A stretch of 64,000 nt of DNA, taken from the NCBI GenBank assembly GCA_012932295.1, contig JAAONU010000002.1:35461521-35525520 (forward strand), read 5' to 3'. Under the pieces are notes generated by a model. That model was not told the origin of the DNA and made no database searches. It saw nothing but the letters and a program-made list of their open reading frames with translations. The first letter of the stretch is position 1. The number at the start of each line of letters is the position of its first letter. Both the position numbers and the translations under genes were made by a program. Shown in pieces: positions 48,057 through 60,560 of the stretch. The DNA comes from Cyclina sinensis. Lineage: Eukaryota > Mollusca > Bivalvia > Venerida > Veneridae.

Positions 48057-48106
48057 TGACGTCATTGCGTCATTTTTGAATTCATCCCGTCATCATATTT
48101 ACGTCA
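48057..48106. promoter_or_regulatory. Cluster of four CGTCA (CRE half-site) words
   Basis: TGACGTCA at 48057-48064, then GCGTCA (48067), CCGTCA (48087) and ACGTCA (48101), all with CGTCA on the plus strand within 50 bp. It lies about 720 bp beyond the Dlx stop, so it may be within a long 3' UTR or just past the gene. Confidence 0.4.
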
Positions 48107-48824
48107 TTACAGGCAATATATATTTAGCATGGCTATATGCTATTTTTGTGGTACAGCTGTGTCTTTTTGCCCATTTCTGGTCCATTTCGACCAATATTGG
48201 TCAAATTTATTCCAGACAATAAATACCATTCAATTAAGTCCGCATGTGTCTTAATCACAAAGCTTAACTCTGTCACCCAATATTCATCAAACTTCGTCCT
48301 TTTTTTTCACTGAAACTTTCATTGTCATCACAAAGTTGAACACTCGCGTGTGTGTATTATATATATATTTGAGCATTTATTAATATTGAACATTTGGAGA
48401 CAGAATTTAAATATAATGCTACAAAGCTTATAGCAGAAGTTTGGTTATATTCGACAAACCAATCACTTCCTGTGAAGATGTTTGGCATTTCTGTGCCACT
48501 TCCGTTCCAAAAGTTCTGCGTTGCTGAACATTAGTTTCCGGAAATCTGTGGACAGTTACTGTTTAAATGTTTGTAACGGCCGACATTCTTACAACTTGAT
48601 AGTAGCACTACATACCCATCAATGTGTTTTGTGCATTTTCAAGTAAGTCTTCTCTAATTTTATTCCTGCCTCTTCCCTTGTTCTGCAATGACACATATGT
48701 TTGACCTCGTAGCTTGCCAACAAAAACATTACACTGAGGCAAGAAATTAAATTAAGCTTATTATCTTTAACTGGAAAAATGTAAATAGAATCTAAGAAGT
48801 CAACGATGTAAACGTGAGTTAGAA
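48107..48824 (-). other. Probable Dlx 3' UTR and downstream flank
   Basis: Directly follows the Dlx stop on the minus strand. Minus-strand AATAAA words lie at 48664-48659 (about 160 nt past the stop) and 48381-48376 (about 440 nt). Which is used cannot be told without transcripts. No other gene is visible. Confidence 0.4.
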
Positions 48825-49262
48825 TTAAGTTAGAAGCGACTGCTGATGGGGCTGGGAATACCAAGAATAGTGATGTGGAGCCATCGCTGACATAGGCGGC
48901 ATTCCGGACATATATGCGTTACTGGCCGATGATTGGTTCATGTTATTAATTTCCGACCATTTCATTTCCGGTTGAGGACTAACAGACGATGACTGTGGCG
49001 GTATCATGGAATGATGATGCCCATTTGGAACGCTGTTGTTGTTATGTTGTTGTTGCTGCTGCTGGTGACCACCTTGTCCATGTTGAGAGGTTGGGATCTC
49101 AGCAGAGTGAGGCGGAGGTGGAGGTGACGCCTGTGGAGGCTGTTGTGGCTGTGGAGTTACAGACCCTGAATTCCCCAAAGACATTTGGCTAGGCGTTGTT
49201 CCCGGACTTTGTTTCATAATCTTCTTATATTTTGATCTTCTGTTCTGGAACCAAATTTTTAC
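48825..49262 (-). CDS. Dlx: Dlx last coding exon: homeodomain end and C-terminal tail
   Basis: Distal-less-family homeodomain transcription factor, terminal exon (145 codons plus TAA at 48827-48825). The acceptor is TTTTCAG ending at 49263; translation starts VKIWFQNRRSKYKKIMK, homeodomain residues 45-60, with W48, F49, Q50 and N51 intact. Q50 and N51 are the DNA-contact residues expected for a TAATT-binding Dlx protein. The tail is low complexity: SPGTTPSQM, a P/Q stretch with PPPPP, HQQQQQQHNNN, HHH, then a hydrophobic/aromatic end APHHYSWYSQPHQQSLLT that suggests a conserved C-terminal motif. The phase-0 junction between Q44 and V45 is the classic Dlx intron site and joins exactly to the exon at 63200-63375. 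Open sequence upstream of 49262 (to 49415) is intron read-through. Nuclear; known roles in appendage, neural and epithelial patterning. Confidence 0.95.
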   Translation of the reverse strand, partial: VKIWFQNRRSKYKKIMKQSPGTTPSQMSLGNSGSVTPQPQQPPQASPPPPPHSAEIPTSQHGQGGHQQQQQQHNNNSVPNGHHHSMIPPQSSSVSPQPEMKWSEINNMNQSSASNAYMSGMPPMSAMAPHHYSWYSQPHQQSLLT

Positions 49263-50179
49263 CTGAAAAGAAAATGATACCCTATTAAATACAAAACAAA
49301 TGTTCAGATGAAGATTATCGGAAACAAAAGTAAAAATGTTGTGTGTTTTTAATAAAACAAACATCATTTCATATTTAAAAAATGATCGACAACAATATAT
49401 TTTCTGAAGTTTCATATTTTCATTTAAATTTTAACGTTCAAGGCTTGCTTAATGTAATAACTTCCGCGTATGTTTAAATTCTTTAGGTTTTTGCAATGTG
49501 CTATTTTTTTCTTGACATATATTGTAATAATAAGTAAAAATTCATTTTTTGTGTGTCTTTACAGCGTCCTCTTTTCTTAATTTTGGTACTGATTTAGGTA
49601 TAAAGGTTGTAAATTTCCAGCCAAGATGGGGGTGTTATCTCGTGTGTTCTTAAGCATGAAATTGCTTTTCAGATTTACGCAACCATCAAAGCAACCTACA
49701 CAAAACATTAATACATAAACAAATAGCTGTATGCCTTTTATATTTTTATGTTATATTTAAGTGTTATGTTTTTGACAATCCTTTGTAATAAAGCCCACGT
49801 GTTGAAGCAATAATATAGAGATGAATAAATATTATAGTTATATGTCAACACAGAAGTCATATGCTATTTTTAACAAAAACAAAAAAAAATAAAAACAAAG
49901 AATAAACAATATTTGGACAAACGATTTTCCCCGTCTTTTCTTTCACAATGGTAAGCATTTTCTCTTTTCAGATTTAGGATTTTATAAGTATACTATATTG
50001 TTAAATCAGTAACCTTCTAGATATATGTTTCTCAAAATTAACTAAGGCAGTTGTAACAAAACAAGTAAGTAGACATACAATACACTGTGGACATTAAATA
50101 TACTTAAATTGTTACTTATTCCCAGCTAAACTGTTTGTGTTATACTGCCTATTCTTTTTTAATTTATTTCGCTCGATTA

Positions 50180-50490
50180 ATATTTGATATTTTTATTTCC
50201 GCACATAAACCGAGCACAGCTTGATCCGAAAACAAGGAACATGTGCATATTTAACATTTTTTGCGTCTTAATACGCAAGCACATCGATACGTTGCCCTTT
50301 CCTAGTGTCGCTTCTGCCTAACTCTTATTGTTTCCATCCTTGAATCGGACACGCCCCTTTTGTCAGAGTGATGGATGCTCCCGCCATATATATTGACTTT
50401 GTGTCTTGTCGTTCCCAAAGTCTCTTATAGAAAAATAGCTTTAGTCGCTGTGATATTAATGATGGTCGGCATGCAAATATAAACTTAGTG
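50180..50490. promoter_or_regulatory. Candidate intronic regulatory island 1
   Basis: A higher-complexity stretch between AT-rich, T-run flanks. It includes CGAGCACAGCTTGATCCGAA, a CTTAATACGCAAGCACATCG segment and CGGACACGCCCCTTTTGTCA (GC-box/KLF-like CACGCCC). No open frame. Inferred from composition only. Confidence 0.27.
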
Positions 50491-52739
50491 TAACGATAGA
50501 TCAGATAAAATAAACAGTTTTGTGAAGTAACGCTGGTTATTTAATGTAATTTCTTTACGTGTGAAGCGAACCCAGATTTTCCATAGTAATACTTTTTCTG
50601 GACTCTGATTTCTAAGTCAAAAATATTTCTAATTTATTTTTACTTTGTTTTCCGTAACCCTCTTGCTGAGGTTTTCCGCTAAAATGAATTCAGGTTTGAA
50701 AACAATATCTAATTTCATGGGAATCATTTTTACTCTCCTTTTGTAAGATCATTCGCATGTTCCTTAACTACCGTAATAATGTAGGCAAAATTGAACAATT
50801 TAAACATAAAAGTTAAACACATAAGATATAATTTAATTTTCTAGTTTATTTATTTACTACAGTTTTCATATCGTCAATCTTTTTTTTTAATTTGATACAA
50901 CAGATAAGGTTTAAATCTTAGTTCTCTTTTTATTCTCTCTTTCTTTTCTCTTTATTTATGATTCATATTTTCTTTTTATTTAAATTACATGCAGTTTGAA
51001 CTGTAAAAAAAAACCATATGAGATAATATAAAAAAAAGACAAAATTCAATTTTCACCATGTTAATTTTTTTATTTCGACCATAAAATTCTACAAATTGAG
51101 AACAATGCTTTATAAAAGCCAATTTGTTTAAACTTGAAACAATTTCTGCCTTGTCAACCAAGGCAACAATTCAATAGACAATAAATATTTTAGCTTTGAT
51201 AATAAAACTAAAATGTTTTGTTCTAGTTCATCAAATCTAGTCAGCCACTTCTATAGCTCGACAGATATTAATTAAATTAAGCCATAAGAAACCTATTTCG
51301 CGGAAATCAGTTTTATTCTTTATGGTAATCGGGTTTCATGCAAGTTTCGAGTTAATGTCGCCCAGAAAAACCGATTCAGGAAAATCTTACGACTGTTTTA
51401 TTGCCAATCAACTCTTTTATTTAATGTACAAACACTATACCGTTCAATAAATAAAGCACGAGATACTTTATGCGGCAGAAAAATAGTAGTGCGCATGCGC
51501 AGGTTTGTCATATATGTTCCTCTATCACGCATTGTTTTAAAACGCCGCTTACAGAATTTCATGCGTTTGGTTCCCGATTTTAAGCGAGCTTTTAGCACGG
51601 AAAAAAGGTTTATGACTCATTCTTTTGCACATAAAGGGCCAATAAATGTTATCGTTTTGTAATGTCTTTTTATTACCTTTACATACATCAGAAATAAAAT
51701 AAAGTAAGGTAGTTTTGATTTTATTTCTGGTGACTATATCGGGAGATGAATGCGAAACAATTCTAAGCGCTCTAAAATAAAGAAGCAGAAAGCACTGTTT
51801 TGTATTCTTCCCTCGATATGCGGTGCAAGACAACATTTTTGAAACTTGAAAAGTTACTCGGTTACATTAAAACAAATCCAGCAGAATCAATAACTTTAGA
51901 AGAGGAAGGGACACCGGGAAAGAAATGAATAATGTTTCACCAGAAGTTCGTCTTCTTCCGCCGTTTACACTGGCTAAATCAAAGTTACATAAGCTAAATG
52001 TATCGATATATTTTTGAAATCTATATTATATGATCTTATAAATCTATACAAATGTTATTTCAGGCAAAGCCTTTTGAGGATTAGAATGTCGCATTTCATT
52101 TATAACTGAAAAAATAGCTATACTGAAATTCATTATGAGAATAATAGCTGTTTATTGATAATAATTTGATTTAATTTTAATGTGCGCGTGTTTCTTTAAC
52201 TTTTCAGTATTCCGCATTTTCCTATGTTTTCCAGACAGTTTACGTTCATATCTTAAAACTTTATAGCAATTTAATACAGTTAATTAAGTGCTTGTGACTT
52301 TCTATAGCGATAACTATTACCTCACTGTTATCTCGCTAGCTGCATAAAAAGAAAACGCGCCACGCATGTAACTGTTATATTTGATGTTTTAATAACCATT
52401 TCATAAATATTACATTAAGCCCATTTGATATCTCAAATGTGTTTAACTTCCTAATTTTTCTCTGCTATTTCGTCGTAATTACCTTAACCCGAGTGGCGTG
52501 TTAGCGAGTCAATGATTTGAAAATTGCAACTATAATATATACTAATTAAAGGTTTCAGATTTACCTAACAATCATTTACATGTAATAACAAGTCAACTAT
52601 ACTTAGCATTACACATTTTAAGCGAAAGTTCTTTTTTTAAGTCTCTTTAAGGTTTTTAAACGTTTCAAGGGTCATTAATTTGGAGAGAAGTGGGCATTAT
52701 ACAACAGGTTTTGATCTAGAAGAAGTTTAGGACAAGGCT

Positions 52740-53110
52740 TCACACAGAGTTTGACAATATCCTCGAATGATGCGTGTAAAAGCATTCAAATAGGGCGAAA
52801 AGACATCATTGCACTGTAACACTCGATACGGCTGACCCCTGAAGTAACAGGCCATTCTACACATAATACGACAATACCAAACCAAAGACCTCTTGATCAT
52901 TAGTCAATCGCCCCACCTTCACCCATACAACAGGAAGTCTCAGCGGTATTTCACGGAAATTTTCATTAGCCCTCAATAGGCAGGAAGAATAGCGGAGAAG
53001 TGAATGCCGTGTTTATTTCTTTCCACACGGCACGCGAAATGATGAGCGTCAAATGGGCGCCTTTCTGCGACCAGGCCACTGAGCGATCGCCACAGGGTGA
53101 GACAGGGCAA
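52740..53110. promoter_or_regulatory. Candidate intronic regulatory island 2
   Basis: One of the longest GC-enriched, non-repetitive stretches in the intron. Examples are TCGATACGGCTGACCCCTGA, CACACGGCACGCGAAATGAT and CAGGCCACTGAGCGATCGCC. It also contains CATTAGTCAATCGCC. No exon-like frame was seen on either strand. It is the strongest intronic conserved-element candidate by composition. Confidence 0.33.
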
Positions 53111-55149
53111 CATATTGAACAGTTAAGACTTAATGGTCAAGCAGTCCTTAAGTGCAAGTGAAAATGAATTGTTAAAAAATGCAGCGTGAAAAAGGACAGT
53201 TGAGCAAAATTATTCTTTAAGTTACTACTATGGCCAAGACATGCAGGCAAACTAAAAAAAAGGATAAAAATAAGCAGAATGAAAATATACAATTGAGCCT
53301 ATTTAACAAAGGACTCCGAGTGAAATTTCTATTTTGACCACACCAGGACATAGTTATGATACTCATCCACTCGGTCATGTTTAAGCATCATAACTTTGCT
53401 ACAGGGTGATCAAATTGTTTTTGTGGTCATTGGTGACTTCGGAGTGTATACTCCACGAGCATATCTGCTGGAAAAAAAGCCGGTGTCTGGAGGTACAACT
53501 TTAACAAAGTGGACAAAAATGCAAGAACAGCAAAAAGCAAATGGGCAAACAGATTCGAGCTCTACAGACATCATAAAATCACATTACAAACACACGAAAG
53601 GCTACATGCCAAAATTTGTCAAAAACAGTCTTAAATCAAAATAGTTCGTTCCGTGTATGATATATGCCCTTGTTGTAGTCAGATTGACAAGCAAACTCAG
53701 ATGTAAATGCGTTCACTTAGTCATATGTTCCCCTCTTGATAGACGTTTGCCTTGTTGTAAATATGCTCTCTATGTCTTATCAAAGCCGAAAATCTTACGT
53801 ATTCGCTCATCTATGAATTTGTTTCTTTGTTGAAATCAAAGGTGCATGTTTCCCATTTATTTCCCCGCTTTTGATGTCCCTGCCACTGTATTTGTCTAGG
53901 TTATATTGTTAGGGGTGCGGGGTGGAATATACGCTGTCAATCAAAACTAATGTTTACCTAAAGATTTTTATCGGCTATATAAATACCTTAATGTTATAGA
54001 AAATACAATCAACTGGTGAAACTAAAATGAACTGATTTAGAAGTATTAATACAAGTTGTGGTAAGCGTCCGAAACCGGAACTGGGCGCAGGATGACTGTA
54101 GATGCATACAACGTCTTTTAATTATGACTGCTTGCATAAAATATCCCTTTTATAACTAATGTCTTCATTATATGTCAAAACCGAATAACCTTGTGTTAGG
54201 TTTATTAAGTTATATCTTGGGGAGAACAAATTCGTAGAAGCCATTCCTTTTACTTTTTGCTGCATTTTTCTATTTACCAGTTTATTTGCATATGCAAGGG
54301 TCAAAGGTTCTCGACAGATGTGGACCTTCATCATTGCCGAGATTATCTTCTTTTGACCCAAAACCGTGTCACGCAGTGCAGGGACCAGTAGCCCACTGGT
54401 ATTTATTTTGTTTGCTTGATTTTACGACTATGGTCCTCATCAATAAATTCATTTTACGATAGTTTTTATATTCAAGTAGGGCTACTCTGGGATGAACAGC
54501 CCAAACGCGATCATAAATACTGATACTATGGCCTTCGGACATTTAGCCAGTGGTAATTGCAATTTTATACTGCTAACATTGCGAATTTGTACTTCTTTTG
54601 TTGAAGAGTGGCAAATTTAACTGCGTCAAGGAGACATTTAGCTAATCTTGTTTAACTTTACACTAGGTATTTTATGTCTAAAAAAGCATTAACACCAACT
54701 TGTCAGTTGGTCTGTGTGTTTTTTGAAATGTATCTTTGAGGTTAGATGAAAATTGTAAACGCCGAGAAAAATATGTGTATAGTGATATGAACGGGAGCAG
54801 TTGCTTCAAGCATTTTTGTTTGTTTTTCTTAGCAAAAATAACCAGACTTGCTGGCGTAAAGTTTTAGAAAAACTTTCACCTAAGAAGTGAAAGGACTTTA
54901 TTCGAATCCTTCTTTAATTAATGGGCAACCTCCTTAAATAGAGTGAAAATGCCGTCATTTAGGACGCTTTAAAGTAAATGACTGTGTTTTTTTATTTAAA
55001 TAGGCTGTACACAGCTAGTGTTCAACAATTAGGAGAAGCAGATGGTTAAAAATAACACTGCGCTGTTTGTAGACACATGTGGAATAATTATATCTCTTTA
55101 TTTTTATAGTCGTCAGCAATTTCGTCATCTAAGCTTCTATTTTAAGCCA

Positions 55150-55203
55150 GTGTTCGACGACGTCAGCACGTGACATATGAACAAAACATATGTGACGTCA
55201 TAC
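55150..55203. promoter_or_regulatory. Imperfect palindrome carrying two CREs and an E-box
   Basis: GACGTCAGCACGTGACATATG (about 55157-55179) faces CATATGTGACGTCA (55187-55200) across about seven bases. ACGTGACATATG against the complement of CATATGTGACGT differs at one base. Holds GACGTCA, CACGTG and TGACGTCA within 45 bp. Confidence 0.45.
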
Positions 55204-56089
55204 TGTGCGTGTTTATGACCTAACGTTTGCACTTACAACGGTTCGTTCTCACTAAAAGTGTGGTATTAATAAATTAAAACCTGCTTTTTTCCATTAGCTT
55301 ACAGTTTTAATAACTGGTCAGTCAAATACAGAAAAACAGGTGCGTAAGCACTAGTAAACGTGTACTACGTGTAACATGAAAAAAAAGTTCAGAGGTTGAT
55401 TTTATTAGGTATCTCTAACATGTAAGAATCCGAACTCGGTTTTTAGACGAGGATTTCAACATTATTTTACAGCAAATTTAACAGTTGCCTTAACATCAGG
55501 GAGATCAAATAGTCAAATTAACACGAGAATATTTTTATTAAGTATCCCAGAATTTCTGACATGGGATGCTTAAAGTCACTTGTGGTCATCAACAGATATA
55601 TATCTTTTTTGTCAGGCGTGTGGAATGCCAACGAAAGTTATTTTATATAAAATAAATTATGCTAATACATACATTACCATACATAAACCGCCGATAGCAT
55701 CTGAAACCTTTTCACACACCTGGCCCGGTTGTAAAATATTTAGTAAACTTTTTACAACTTTTATAAAGCCTTTGAAATGACTAGTATCGGTTTCAGATTT
55801 CGTCCTAACGCATAAGATTTGCCATACAGCCCCCTTCATGTCAACGAAGCAAGCTAAAACATTTTGACATACCTGGCCACCAAAAGTTAGCTTAAATTCA
55901 CGAAAGAGTTTTTGTCATATCCTTATTTAGTTGATACCCTTTTACGATGATTATATAAAAAATAAAATAAAAAACTTCCTTTATTCTTAGTGTAAGGTTC
56001 TATAATTTTGATCCGATTGCTAAGTAAAGCTTTTTTAACATGAACAATGAACTCCCGAGAGCTGTCTGGGGTTTGAACTTTTAACAAGT

Positions 56090-56165
56090 AAACACAATAA
56101 AACTTCGAACCCACAACCTCCAGGCCCACTGCGCTCTGACAGCTGAAGGGCTTTGCTCTTCTCAA
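56090..56165 (-). mobile_element. Possible tRNA-like SINE head
   Basis: On the minus strand, CAGCTGTCAGAGCGCAGTGG, then GGAGGTTGTGGGTTCGAAGT (B-box like, complement of 56105-56124). The spacing suits a Pol III A/B box pair, but the T-arm does not close well and no body or tail is clear. Confidence 0.35.
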
Positions 56166-56299
56166 TGTTGTTTTATTGTATTTTACTATGGTCGACGTGA
56201 TCAATGATCTAGCATACTCTTAAACTTACGGCCTGTTATAGGTTTGAATATGATGTTGATCACTTGATGTCAAAAACACGATCAAGACGTTATGTCATT

Positions 56300-58200
56300 C
56301 CGGTTTTGTTGTTGTTGCTGCTGTTGTTTTTGTTGTTTGTATTGTTGCTGCTGTTGTTTTTGTTGTTTGTATTGTTGCTGCTGTTGTTTTTGTTGTTTGT
56401 ATTGTTGCTGCTGTTTTTTTGTTGTTTACATTGTTGCTGCTGTTTTTTTGTTGTTTGCATTGTTGCTGCTGTTTTGTTGTTGTTTGTATTGTTGCTGCTG
56501 TTGTTTACATTGTTGCTGCTGTTTTGTTGTTGTTTGTATTGTTGCTGCTGTTTTTTTGTTGTTTACATTGTTGCTGCTGTTGTTTTTGTTGTTTGTATTG
56601 TTGCTGCTGTTGTTTTTGTTGTTTGTATTGTTGCTGCTGTTTTTTTGTTGTTTACATTGTTGCTGCTGTTTTTTTGTTGTTTACATTGTTGCTGCTGTTG
56701 TTTTTGTTGTTTACATTGTTGCTGCTGTTGTTTTTGTTGTTTGTATTGTTGCTGCTGTTGTTTTTGTTGTTTGTATTGTTGCTGCTGTTTTTTTGTTGTT
56801 TACATTGTTGCTGCTGTTTTGTTGTTGTTTGTATTGTTGCTGCTGTTGTTTACATTGTTGCTGCTGTTTTGTTGTTGTTTGTATTGTTGCTGCTGTTTTT
56901 TTGTTGTTTACATTGTTGCTGCTGTTGTTTTTGTTGTTTGTATTGTTGCTGCTGTTGTTTTTGTTGTTTGTATTGTTGCTGCTGTTTTTTTGTTGTTTAC
57001 ATTGTTGCTGCTGTTGTTTTTGTTGTTTGTATTGTTGCTGCTGTTGTTTACATTGTTGCTGCTGTTGTTTTTGTTGTTTACATTGTTGCTGCTGTTTTTT
57101 TGTTGTTTACATTGTTGCTGCTGTTTTTTTGTTGTTTGTATTGTTGCTGCTGTTGTTTACATTGTTGCTGCTGTTGTTTTTGTTGTTTACATTGTTGCTG
57201 CTGTTTTTTTGTTGTTTACATTGTTGCTGCTGTTGTTTTTGTTGTTTGTATTGTTGCTGCTGTTGTTTACATTGTTGCTGCTGTTGTTTTTGTTGTTTAC
57301 ATTGTTGCTGCTGTTTTTTTGTTGTTTACATTGTTGCTGCTGTTGTTTTTGTTGTTTGTATTGTTGCTGCTGTTGTTTACATTGTTGCTGCTGTTGTTTT
57401 TGTTGTTTACATTGTTGCTGCTGTTTTTTTGTTGTTTACATTGTTGCTGCTGTTTTTTTGTTGTTTGCATTGTTGCTGCTGTTGTTTACATTGTTGCTGC
57501 TGTTTTTTTGTTGTTTACATTGTTGCTGCTGTTGTTTTTGTTGTTTGTATTGTTGTTGCTGTTGTTTTTGTTGTTTACATTGTTGCTGCTGTTGTTTTTG
57601 TTGTTTGTATTGTTGCTGCTGTTGTTTTTGTTGTTTACATTGTTGCTGCTGTTGTTTTTGTTGTTTGTATTGTTGCTGCTGTTGTTTTTGTTGTTTGTAT
57701 TGTTGCTGCTGTTGTTTTTGTTGTTTGTATTGTTGCTGCTGTTTTTTTGTTGTTTACATTGTTGCTGCTGTTGTTTTTGTTGTTTGTATTGTTGCTGCTG
57801 TTGTTTACATTGTTGCTGCTGTTGTTTTTGTTGTTTACATTGTTGCTGCTGTTTTTTTGTTGTTTACATTGTTGCTGCTGTTTTTTTGTTGTTTGCATTG
57901 TTGCTGCTGTTGTTTACATTGTTGCTGCTGTTTTTTTGTTGTTTACATTGTTGCTGCTGTTGTTTTTGTTGTTTGTATTGTTGTTGCTGTTGTTTTTGTT
58001 GTTTACATTGTTGCTGCTGTTGTTTTTGTTGTTTGTATTGTTGCTGCTGTTGTTTTTGTTGTTTGTATTGTTGCTGCTGTTGTTTTTGTTGTTTGTATTG
58101 TTGCTGCTGTTTTTTTGTTGTTTACATTGTTGCTGCTGTTTTTTTGTTGTTTGTATTGTTGCTGCTGTTGTTTTTGTTGTTTGTATTGTTGCTGCTGCTA
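56300..58200. repeat. Higher-order GTT/GCT minisatellite in the Dlx intron
   Basis: About 1.9 kb built of three main units, all starting CTGCTG and ending ATTGTTG: 30 bp (CTGCTGTTGTTTTTGTTG, then TTTGT), 29 bp (CTGCTGTTTTTTTGTTG, then TTTAC or TTTGC) and 21 bp (CTGCTGTTGTTTACATTGTTG). No TAA, TAG or TGA occurs on the plus strand, so all three forward frames stay open for more than 600 codons. These are artefacts of composition (Leu/Cys/Phe/Val runs), not a protein. Larger blocks are duplicated: about 345 bp (56471 against 56816) and about 427 bp (around 57467 against 57894). In the Dlx pre-mRNA it reads as an A/C-rich CAACAGCAGCAACA-type tract. Confidence 0.95.
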
Positions 58201-58859
58201 TACTTCATATTTGGTTTTCTTTCAAACGTTAGTTCTATTTTCTACACTCACTTAATTTCTTAACGACCTAACTATATGAACGACCGACTATATGAACGAC
58301 CGACTATATATATATTTTTTATAAAAAAAATAAAAGTATATTGTTGCACTTACAAAAGTTTCATTAAATAACTAAATTAATTTATGATTTTTGTTTCTTT
58401 GATTCTTCTTTCTAAAAGGAAACCCGTCTTTCAAATGTCGCAAAATAATTAAAATTTGTCAAGATTATTCATTTAATATGTTTATCTGAAGATTGTTCAA
58501 ATTGCCTTTGCTTTTTGGTCACAAATTTAACTACAAATTTGCATTTAATTTGTTTTATCGGCAGATTATTTGCAATCCTCAGTTTCACTACAAACTTAAG
58601 TAAAAAATGATCTTTTTTAACGTTGGTGGTTTCAATCATAAAATCAAACACAATCCGAATAAGTCTTACATTATAGAAAGTTTTTTTTTTTCATTTTATC
58701 TTCATACCTTTTTACATTGCAAGTCAATACTAATAATAACAATTTTTAATTTTGCAAAACATACTAGGTTTTGATATTTATCCAGACAGGATGTGTAATA
58801 GTCTCAGATGAATAAATTTGATGAAAAATCTTCTGAGAATCTTTAAAGGGAAATTCCCT

Positions 58860-59100
58860 ATTCTTTTCAGCGAAAAGAAATACAGTCTAACAAACAAAAG
58901 TAACGTACCTTTAAAAGGTCATGGGCGAGGATAAGTGCAAAGTAAACAGCCAATATAACATGCATGCAAATTAAATTCTAATTAAGGTCTGCAAAGCGGT
59001 ATTAAAGTGGCGCAGAGGTGAGTTAAAGTAACAAACACAGATGGATTCGACTGAAGATGATAATCCTGATGTCGGTATTATAAAGGTCAAGGTCTCAGCA
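58860..59100. promoter_or_regulatory. Candidate intronic regulatory island 3 (octamer, TAATTA, forkhead words)
   Basis: GTAAACA (forkhead-like, 58942-58948), ATGCAAAT (perfect POU octamer, 58964-58971) and TAATTA (58979-58984) lie within 45 bp. The surrounding sequence is more complex (AAAGCGGTATTAAAGTGGCG). The combination is enhancer-like; function is inferred. Confidence 0.37.
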
Positions 59101-60389
59101 GTTTAAAAAAAATCTAACAGCTTGTCTCAGGCATAAAATATTATTATCAACCCCATTCCTTAACTACAAACTTAACATGTAACTATGGTAATATCCATTC
59201 ACGTTGTTGTGACCGCGTAACTACCCATTACGCAAAAAGTTTCAACCTGCCTTTTCGGAAAAAAAAAACTTTCATAAATTTGATTCTGTTTGGCCACCTA
59301 TGAACTTTTGATGATTGTAAGTTTTCATTTCGTGTGTTCGCGGTCTGTCGGTTTGTTAGAAGGTATATCAGTTATACGAGACCGATGTTTATGGTACCAC
59401 AGGTGTTTTGTTAAAGGTTATTGTCTTTCTCATCCCTCAACCGTCCACTGGAATGTGTGAACTGGATATGTCTTTTATCATATTAAATGTAATAGTGTTG
59501 AAACTACAAACAACGTTTAAACTTAAAGAAAACATTCGTATTTTGACCAAAGATAAATAGTCATAAGATTCTTGGCATAAAATAAAGTTCAAAGTCTATG
59601 CTTCTATCAGCCCTACTCCATGTATTATTACACCATTTTTAGACATGTTTTGGCAGACTAATTGATTTTTGTTAAACATACATCCCCTGTATCTTTAAAC
59701 AAATGCATTTTCTTACAGTCTTGCTTTAAATATGAAAGAACTCTATGTTATTGAGGACATCAAGAAATCCAGATAACCTGCTTCCTGGTTGTGTTTAAGT
59801 CAATGGCAACCCCTGTTCCATAGAATTAATTAACAAAGTTCCGTGCGCTCACAACAGCTAGTGCTAAGTCAACTCAGTTAGCCTCAATTCTTGATTAATG
59901 GTTTCGTAGTATTAGAGTATCGTTAAATAGGTAAAATGCAGAAATAATTCAAGATCTGACCGCTTAAATCGTTTCGAATAAAAATCTCATTTATGACTCT
60001 CTGTGAAATTAATTTTACTTCATTCGTATGAAATAAAGATTAAGGTTATCTTCAAACTCTTCAAGAAATTGTCTTAAATAAGAATTACAGTTGAAAACAT
60101 TCATTCAAGCTTGAACATTAATTTGGACCAAAGTCAGTGAGAAAGCAAGGTTCATTCGTAACAATATAAACTACTCATCAAGTGTTATGACAAAAATGTT
60201 TTGATAATAAAACTCCTTCTTTATATTTGTTTATCAAAGTAATTCCTCATCATAAATTTACAATATTATGTCTGTCCCAGTTTTCTTACAAAGTCAAGAC
60301 ACACATCAAAACATCAAACATTATTTTATTATTTTGTTTCAAAACTATCAGCCGTAACCCACAGAGTTTGGTTTATTAGCATCATTTCT

Positions 60390-60560
60390 GTGACTAATTT
60401 GGGTGAACAATGACAAACATTGATGAAGAACTTTCCAATTGCAATAAATCTTTCACCGTTGACCGCTCGACCACGCCCAGACGGTTTCGGCCAAAAGCAA
60501 ATCGCCAGGATAAGATAGACTGAATCAAAGCTAAAACAGGAAATAAAGAAATGGATACCA
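60390..60560. promoter_or_regulatory. Candidate intronic regulatory island 4
   Basis: Mixed, GC-bearing sequence (CACCGTTGACCGCTCGACCA, GACGGTTTCGGCCAAAAGCA) in AT-rich surroundings. A short minus-strand frame (60603-60394) has no splice support. Motif evidence is weak. Confidence 0.22.

Noticed and set aside
48989..49192. Plus-strand 67-codon frame inside the Dlx exon
   Set aside because: Antisense shadow of the low-complexity Dlx tail.
56264..58263. Three very long forward open frames (over 600 codons each) of Leu/Cys/Phe/Val runs
   Set aside because: All three frames are open only because the GTT/GCT minisatellite lacks stop triplets. The unit lengths (29, 30, 21) shift the frame repeatedly, so no frame is maintained, and the region lies in the Dlx intron on the opposite strand.
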